From: Xiphydria camelus
Lineage: Eukaryota; Arthropoda; Insecta; Hymenoptera; Xiphydriidae
Assembly (NCBI GenBank): GCA_963678675.1
Contig: OY783199.1
Coordinates: forward strand, 3,541,501-3,605,500
Reading direction: 5' to 3'
Length of the DNA: 64,000 nt
Positions 57,501 to 64,000 of the stretch are shown here, piece after piece. The notes beneath the pieces were generated by a model that was given only the letters and a program-made list of their open reading frames with translations, had not been told where the DNA came from and did no database searches. Position 1 is the stretch's first letter. The number at the start of each line of letters is the position of its first letter. The position numbers and the translations under genes were made by a program.

Positions 57501-60500
57501 ATTATCGAGGTTAAGCACCGACTTTCACGACGAGGCGGGCGAACCGGCGGGCCGACGTATCGTCGTCGGATCGTGTAGGGAGCGTCGAGGGTGCGATCGC
57601 GCGGAGCAATGTGGGCGATGCTCCCGCGGAGGATCGCGCAGAAGCTTGACCCAGGCGGCGGGAATTGCAGGACCTCTCTAATTCGGCGCCGTGTAGACAT
57701 TGTCGGGGCTTCCTCGATAAAACAGACGGGAGGCCCATTCGGACATCCGTGACGACTTTATGGGAGAACTCCGGCCCTCGTGATACCTAATTCCGGCCTG
57801 ATTAGGATTCTGCTGAAAGCACGTGACGGTCGCTGTACGAGCTGAAGATAAAAGACGTTAATTTCTGAGATGGGGTTTCTATAGTTTATCGCGCAGGGCT
57901 ATCCGAGCCTGATCCAAGTCCGGAGTCCGGAAGTGTTTTTAACACACACGAGGGGGATGATGCCGAAGGACCAACCCTTCGCGCGTCCGATGGTCTCCGC
58001 GAGAGCTTTTTTATTCCATTTATTCAGTTTCGTATAGTGGGCGGGGAGAGAGAGGAGCACGCGTGTGCGTCCCTCGCGCCGTTTCGGATGAATAAAAAGG
58101 AGAGAAATGATCGATCGAGTCTATATACGACGCGCGCGCGTAACGCGTTCGACGATTGAATCCGACTCGAAAGCTCCCCGACGACCGATATTAAGGGTGC
58201 AACGATTTATAAAGAGGTCGCCTCTCTATTAAAGGGCCTAAGCCCGACTCCGCCGTCTTATCGCTCGGTGCCAACCCTCTTCCTCTCCCTTTCTCTTGGC
58301 TTTTTTTCACCGCGCGCGCGGATATAGCTCCGATCATGTGAAGGACGAGAGGACCTCCGCGGCGACCCTCTTAATTCGTCCGTTTCATCGGCCATATCGG
58401 GCGCGCTGCTGTCTGGGGTCGATCGCGTACAGTGGGATCTCGCGGGCGTACCTTTTTTGGTACGATTCCGTCTGGAATTTTTTACGAGCTTTTGTAGAAT
58501 TATTGTCGTATCGGGAAGAGAAATGTTTGCTGATAGTATACTATAGAAATTTAAGTTATTGGAGTTTTTTAATGCTATAACGCGAAGCGAGTTTTTGATT
58601 CTGTAGACTGAGAACAAAATTTGTTTGGAAAGTTGTATCAATTTAAACTAGTTTTAATGATAACATATTCGTTTGAATTAAGGAAATGGCGTTCAATTCG
58701 ATATTCGTTTATTCACAGCGAGTATAAGCATAACCGATGTAAGTAAGTATTAATCACACTAAAAAATACTAAGTTGTTTCAACTGCATATATAAGAGTCA
58801 GAAAACGCAAAAAACAAAAAATCGACTTTTTCCCCAAATGTCGACTGACACGACCGCCTTGAGATGCTTTCCACCCGAGACAAACGATGTCCCGAATATC
58901 ATAAAACATCACCCGGCATTCGAAAGTCCCGATCCTCCCTCGCATCTCGCCCACCACCCCCCCCGTGAACACTTATGTACCTATACAACTTCCTTGCTCG
59001 GTACTCGCGGGGGTGTAATACGAGACCGCGCCCCTCGCGCTCCTCATCACCGCACGTCCGCGGGATAAATTGGCAACGACCAAAGTTTCGAGGGCCGGCA
59101 GCGGCGTTAGGCCGTCAGTGCGCGATTAGGGCGCGGCCCGGAACTTGTTTCGCCAATCTCCACTCCGGCCGTGCGCGCGCGATGCGGTCCGCATGGACTC
59201 GAAAGGAGAGCGATGCCTGTCGACGCCAAGTTCCCGTGTAATTTAGATCGCCGGAGAGTGGAGTAGCGCGCCGCGCGCCGTCGCGCACGGTGGAACTCCT
59301 AACCGAATGTGCGGGAGGGAATAGAATGGTAAGGAGGCGGTGGCGTGGGGCGAGAGAAGCGAGTGTATAAACGCGGGCGAGAGTGGCAGTCCGTAGGATG
59401 GTTTCCGTAGGTACGCCAACCGCCGCCGCCTCGAACTAGAATGGCTCGCGGAGGGGGGCGAGGAGACGGCACTCGCAGTCGAGACTCGCGTAGGAGCGAA
59501 CCTATCCCGTCATTACTTTAATGCACCGCGCGCCGTGCGGCTTAAAACACTTCGCGCGCGGTCAATTCTTCACCTCGCTCGCGCGCACGAGGCCTTCCTC
59601 CTCTATCTGCTCGGCCGCGCGGTCGTTTGACCCTCCTTCGATTTTCGCCTCTACTTTACGGAAGCGCGGTCGCGTGCACCGCTCGCCGTATCGCCGCGGC
59701 GCATCGCTGCCCTCGAATCGCGATATTTAAACGCGTTCCGCCGCGTGTAGCCGCGGCGTGCTCGCGCGTTATACGTGCCAGTCCAGACGCATTAATTTGA
59801 CAGTGTCGCGCCGATTACGGATTCATATGGAAACACACACTGCATTCGATAATAATTATTATTGGAGTCCCTAATTGTTGTTTGCGAGCGGCCGATCGGA
59901 CTCGCTCGTCCCGGTCGCTCCCTCCCACCCCCGAACCTCGCCGCTACCGCGCGCATTTCGCGTACAGCGACGCGCCGCCGCCGTCGCCGTTTCGCCGCTG
60001 TGAGAGTGCACGTTGCGCCGGGCGATGTAGCTGTGTCCATTGTCGTTTGTCATGCCGCGGTAACGCGCGCGCGATGCATATGGGCGGATATGCCCTCCGC
60101 GGTGGGATTTGGAATGTATAGGGGCGGCTATATGGCGCGGGGGTGGAAGGAACGATCGCATTGGTCGTTTAATGGGGTTCGAATTAATTTGGCGACTGAG
60201 AATTTGTCTCGTGGTTTGTCTGCATCGCGCGGGGGAAATTGGTTGAGGGGCGTCTCTTAGCTGTATTGTATGTTGGCAAAATTGACACAAATCGGTAGTC
60301 CCGAAATACGGACCTTTAGATTATTCAGCTGAATTCAAGAAAACTTCTTCCAGCGTCGTAGCTTTTATCTGCGTAGTTTTTTCAGGACGCGTGAGAGATA
60401 TGGGGTGCTTTCGATTGTTCGACTTTCGGGAAATATTAAGTTTTCTTCAAGGCAAACTAGTCCAGCAGATGTGATTGCTCAGTGACAATTCGTTGCTTAT

Positions 60501-62519
60501 TAAATGACATGAAATATTTACCAATAAGGATGGCATACCGATTGAGCGGTATATTCTGAACTAATTAACACCTGAAAAATTCCTATGAGCTATTTTTAAA
60601 GTCTTTAGAATTGAAAGACGCCCTCGTTTAAATGGAGCGTTTTTTGGAGGTTCGAAATTTTTTCAATTTTCTCAGCTCAGCTTGGAATTTTTTTAGCTTC
60701 GCTTGAAAGGTATTTCGAGCTTTCCGGAATGTCTGTGGCCGTCGTGACGGCTGCCGGAAATGCTGTCACGTTGCTTCCGTTTCCTCGATACGCAGCGATC
60801 TTTTTTTTTCATTTCGTCTACGACTCAGTACGAACGAGTAGTTTTATGATTAATAAGAAGAAGAGCGGAAGGGAACGCGGACCGTCTCATTCGTCTCAGC
60901 ATTCGTCTCTCTCGACGTTAGGAGTGCTCTGAGTCTGGGTGGGCGATCCTCGCGAAGGGTCAGCGTTTATTCACGCACGTGCGGGCATTTAAGGTACCCG
61001 TGTCTCCTGCTCCCTGCGTACGAGTCTGCATCCCATCGCGTGTCGTCGAACCACGCGTCAACGTCTCGCTAACCTACGTCACGCGCAAAATTGCAATTTT
61101 GCCGTTGGCTTTCGCCGAACGAAAAGCCGGCGCGCGGCGTTGATGTTTAAAATTTGCTTTGATCGAAATTTGCCGCGGCGTCTATTTGAACGGTTCTTCC
61201 ATGATCGTGTACAGTAAAACCCCTCGATAATTCAATCTTCCATACTTCAATGGAAAAGTTATCGTCGACCAATAGCGGTGAAAATATTACTTCCTTTAGT
61301 GGAAGCATAATGAAATTTATTGACGTTTAACTATGTTATAAATCGAGAAATCAAATCTTTATTTCATTAATACAGATAATTATATTGAAATCATTATTTC
61401 AATTAATCAATAGATTATTTCAAAACATACGGAATTTTTAATAACTGTCCTCGTAGTGGCAATTGCACAGAAATCACGTCGATTTTTCGTTAGCCCCTGA
61501 GCTAATAACACTTTGAAGAGAATTTGTATTAAACTTGATACAATTTTTTATAAAGTTTTTATCTAATACGTGATTAAAGAAATTAATGTATTGTAGATAC
61601 TCCTCTATGAAATGTATATTCAATTTAATAAAACTGTATATAAGGTTCAACCAATATTTAATAAAAATTTCACGAAGGAGTAAATCAATTTTCATAATTA
61701 CAAGTACCTATTAGAGAAAAGCTTCATATAAAATTATATTAGAAATACAGCAATTTTTTTATAGCAATGCTAATCGAAAGTAAACCATCTCTTCTTCCAT
61801 CCGCCAATCCGATTAACGCATCGTTACCAAACCCGCCATTTTCACCCCACACTTACCCTATATAAAATATCTTCAACTTTCTTTTCACCGCGACAACGTG
61901 TACACCGTCCCTCGTAGGTACATGCCGCGGTTTTCTAGCGGCACTTTGATCGAATTACGCTCGCGGTGAAGTGACGCGGGGCGGTATCGCGTCATTGCGC
62001 GCCGCGTCACGTGTGTCCGGTGGGAACGTACTTACATGTAAGCGGGGCAGTTACGTGTATCGCGGTACGACGTTCTATCGCCGTCGCCGCCTCCGTATAC
62101 TCGTGCATCCCTATACCTATACATCGACGTTCCGACGAGCGTCACACGCGCGAACGCGAGAGGGGAAGAACGCGCGCGCGAGCCTCGTTCGCACGTTCCG
62201 CAAATAATCGTAGTACAGCGTCGCGAGTGTCGGCGGGAAGCGACCGACGTTTATCGGCAGCCCGATCGAAATTGAAATTTTCCAACGTGTCGGCAGCGCG
62301 CGTGGGAGGGCCGCGGGCGTGCGAGTTTTGTCCTCGTTTTCGCGTTATTCCTATTCCCGTGGGAGGGACCGAGTCTTATACTCTTATTCGGTAATACGTT
62401 TACCGACGTTTTAATTGTATTGCCCGGTCGGGTAATTAGACAGTCGTACGAAAGGAGGAAAGTCGTGTCGCTCGAATATTCGAGTAGAGTGATGGTCTAC
62501 GATGGACTTGATTAATTAT
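57501..62519. other. CpG-rich then AT-rich (60.3-61.9 kb) region; no gene recognised
   Basis: CpG-rich at 57.5-58.4, 59.0-60.1 and 61.9-62.3 kb, with frames on both strands up to 139 codons and no domains. GTGTATAAACGCGGGCG at 59364-59380 is TATA-like. ACAGTAAAACCCCTCGATAA at 61211-61230 resembles a pogo/Tigger-type terminal repeat. Confidence 0.35.
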
Positions 62520-62625
62520 GACATGGTGTCCAGCGGTCAGGGAATTCTGGAAAACCTGAAATTGTCAGGGAATTATGTGAGTCAGGGAAATATCGGGGTA
62601 AAGTCAGGGAAATGAAAGAATTTTG
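62520..62625. repeat. Dispersed GTCAGGGAATT/GGAAAACCTG motif repeat, best copy
   Basis: CAGCGGTCAGGGAATTCTGG, AAAACCTGAAATTGTCAGGG and repeated GTCAGGGAAAT follow in a row. Weaker copies occur at 48358-48430, 49205-49270, 52141-52160 and 53755-53830. I infer an old dispersed repeat family. Confidence 0.6.
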
Positions 62626-62952
62626 TGGAATTTTTAAAAATTACTCAAATTTCATCAACATTGAAAGCAGCATTTTCCTATGGACGCTTTTCCATTCTTT
62701 TCTCAGTCTTTATTATTATACATATATAGGTGGATCTTCGCGATGCGCTATCATAAATGTACATCGATAATTATTCCTTTATTACCGTTGGCCATACGCC
62801 AACAAAAAATTATGAATTTCATAATAAAGAAATCAAGCATTCAGCTTTTACAATTTTCTTTATAAAAGTTTATAATTAAAATATGTATACATCGATTGTG
62901 TTATGTTTCCAATATTATTTTATTATGGAACATCGTTTCACCCATTACGAGT

Positions 62953-63028
62953 ATTCCATTATCCGAACTTTCGCTAATCCGAACTAAACTTAGTTCCAAT
63001 TGATTCGGATAATCGAAATCCTACTGTA
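62953..63028. mobile_element. Remnant end of a pogo/Tigger-type DNA transposon
   Basis: ATTATCCGAACTTTCGCTAATCCGAAC and GATTCGGATAATCGAAATCC...TACTGTA resemble terminal sequences of pogo-like elements (CAGTA...TCGATTATCCGAA on the complementary strand). Only one end is evident here. Confidence 0.4.
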
Positions 63029-63154
63029 TATTCGTACGAGGCGAACGAGAGAGGGGCGAAGCGGGAGGTTATTATAGATGAGACACAGAGAGAGGGAGGG
63101 ATGAAGCGAAAGTGTGTCAGGTCAAAGAGGGACGAATATAAAGCGGAAATATTA

Positions 63155-63440
63155 TACAGGGTTACTACAAAAGAATCGTTGGGTTTAAAAAAAAATATTT
63201 CAGAATGTATTACAGATATAATAGTAAATGACATACCAATAGAAAGGGAAAATATTCAAGTTTTTGAGCATATAATTACAAATGTTCGATGTGGGCTCCT
63301 CGCGTCACACGATATCTAAACGAGGAACTCCCTCACCGTTGGATTGGCCGATGTGTTGAATAAGATTTGATATTTGATCTGTAATACTTTCTGAAATATA
63401 TATTTTTAAAACCCGATGATTTTTTTGTAGTAACCCTGTA
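63155..63440 (+). mobile_element. 286-bp internally deleted Tc1/mariner-type element
   Basis: Terminal inverted repeats TACAGGGTTACTACAAAAG and TTTTTTGTAGTAACCCTGTA, flanked on each side by TA (63153-63154 and 63441-63442), the target duplication of this superfamily. Inside, from an ATG at 63286, the frame reads MWAPRVTRYLNEELPHRWIGRC then stops. This resembles the transposase catalytic-domain stretch that reads ...YLNETFPNRWIGR in related elements. Most of the transposase is gone, so the element is non-autonomous. Confidence 0.8.
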
Positions 63441-63615
63441 TATCAGGTGAACGCTAGGGAGGATCCAACCGGAAGTATATCGGGCGAAGGCGAAGGTGAA
63501 ACGAAGTGGACCTATATATCGGAGGCAGAAAAGAGATATAAAGTGGAAGTATAATTGGATCAAGGAGAGAGAGGGAGGAACGGAGCGGAAGTATAGCGAA
63601 GGAGGAGGCATCTAT

Positions 63616-63682
<67 letters not shown>

Positions 63683-63920
63683 TTATCGGGTCGAAAGTCC
63701 GGACGGCGCCAATCGGTGCGACGTGAACCTCGTTGCTTCCACTGTCGCCATCGCCCGGCTTCCTCGGTCTTCGGTCCTCAGGAACTATGCAAATTAATCC
63801 GAGGCCCCCTTTAATCGATAACCACCTGCCGCCCCCGTCGCGTCCGTTCGATTTACGGCGAAAGTACTCGAGCGAATCTGTCGCCACGTTCGCGCGTCGG
63901 TCTATGCCGGAGGGGATGGA

Positions 63921-63963
<43 letters not shown>

Positions 63964-64000
63964 GGCTTTCTCCCCCTTTGAAGAGGGCGTCGAACGCGTC
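63441..64000. repeat. GA-rich end with two (GA)n microsatellites
   Basis: Uninterrupted (GA)n at 63621-63677 and at 63924-63961. The intervening frames on both strands are low-complexity. No gene recognised. Confidence 0.7.

Noticed and set aside
63612..63981. Frames with long Ser-Leu or Arg-Glu runs
   Set aside because: They are translations of the (GA)n microsatellites.

Overview
The window looks like insect nuclear DNA, most likely from a hymenopteran and plausibly an ant. This is inference from: short introns with GTAAGT/GTGAGT donors and pyrimidine-AG acceptors; animal housekeeping genes whose residues resemble insect versions; TTAGG-like motifs; AT-rich DNA alternating with very CpG-rich blocks; and many short fold-back elements. 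Nothing bacterial or viral was seen, and there is no CRISPR array or operon.

Region 1 (1-12.4 kb) holds the clear protein genes. They are the last two exons of an unidentified gene with an acidic tail (1-473, +); NOP53, a 60S ribosome-assembly factor (684-2437, -, 3 exons); Rab8, a secretory small GTPase (3227-7163, +, 4 exons); an unidentified coiled-coil protein (8724-10102, -, 4 exons); and the RNA polymerase I subunit RPA12/POLR1H (11191-12368, -, 3 exons). All of these models were assembled by joining exons with matched reading frame. NOP53 and RPA12 both serve ribosome production. NOP53 and Rab8 are divergent over about 790 bp; Rab8 and the coiled-coil gene are convergent.

Region 2 (12.5-21 kb) is repeat territory. 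It has the first copy of a three-copy promoter/first-exon-like duplicon, a 243-bp fold-back element, and about 26 monomers of a 149-bp satellite in three blocks (14.4-15.0, 17.2-19.1 and 19.75-20.99 kb). These interrupt or flank two copies of a roughly 600-bp sequence.

Region 3 (22-25.6 kb, minus strand) holds five homologous exon-like cassettes (87-109 bp), each with a splice acceptor and donor. A possible initial exon lies upstream. It is the best candidate here for something undescribed: a duplicated, possibly mutually exclusive exon cluster of a coding gene or long RNA.

Region 4 (26.6-35.2 kb) is dense in inverted repeats: a palindrome of about 620 bp, an 896-bp fold-back element with internal tandem units, two 76-77-bp perfect-type hairpins with CG ends and 4-bp target duplications, several MITE-like elements, and the second and third duplicon copies.

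Region 5 (35-64 kb) has no convincing protein gene. It alternates AT-rich DNA with CpG-rich blocks whose long open frames on both strands look like composition artefacts. It holds further fold-back repeats, small tandem duplications, microsatellites and, near the end, a 286-bp internally deleted Tc1/mariner-type element with TA target duplication and a transposase remnant. It could be a large intron or intergenic regulatory region of a gene outside the window.
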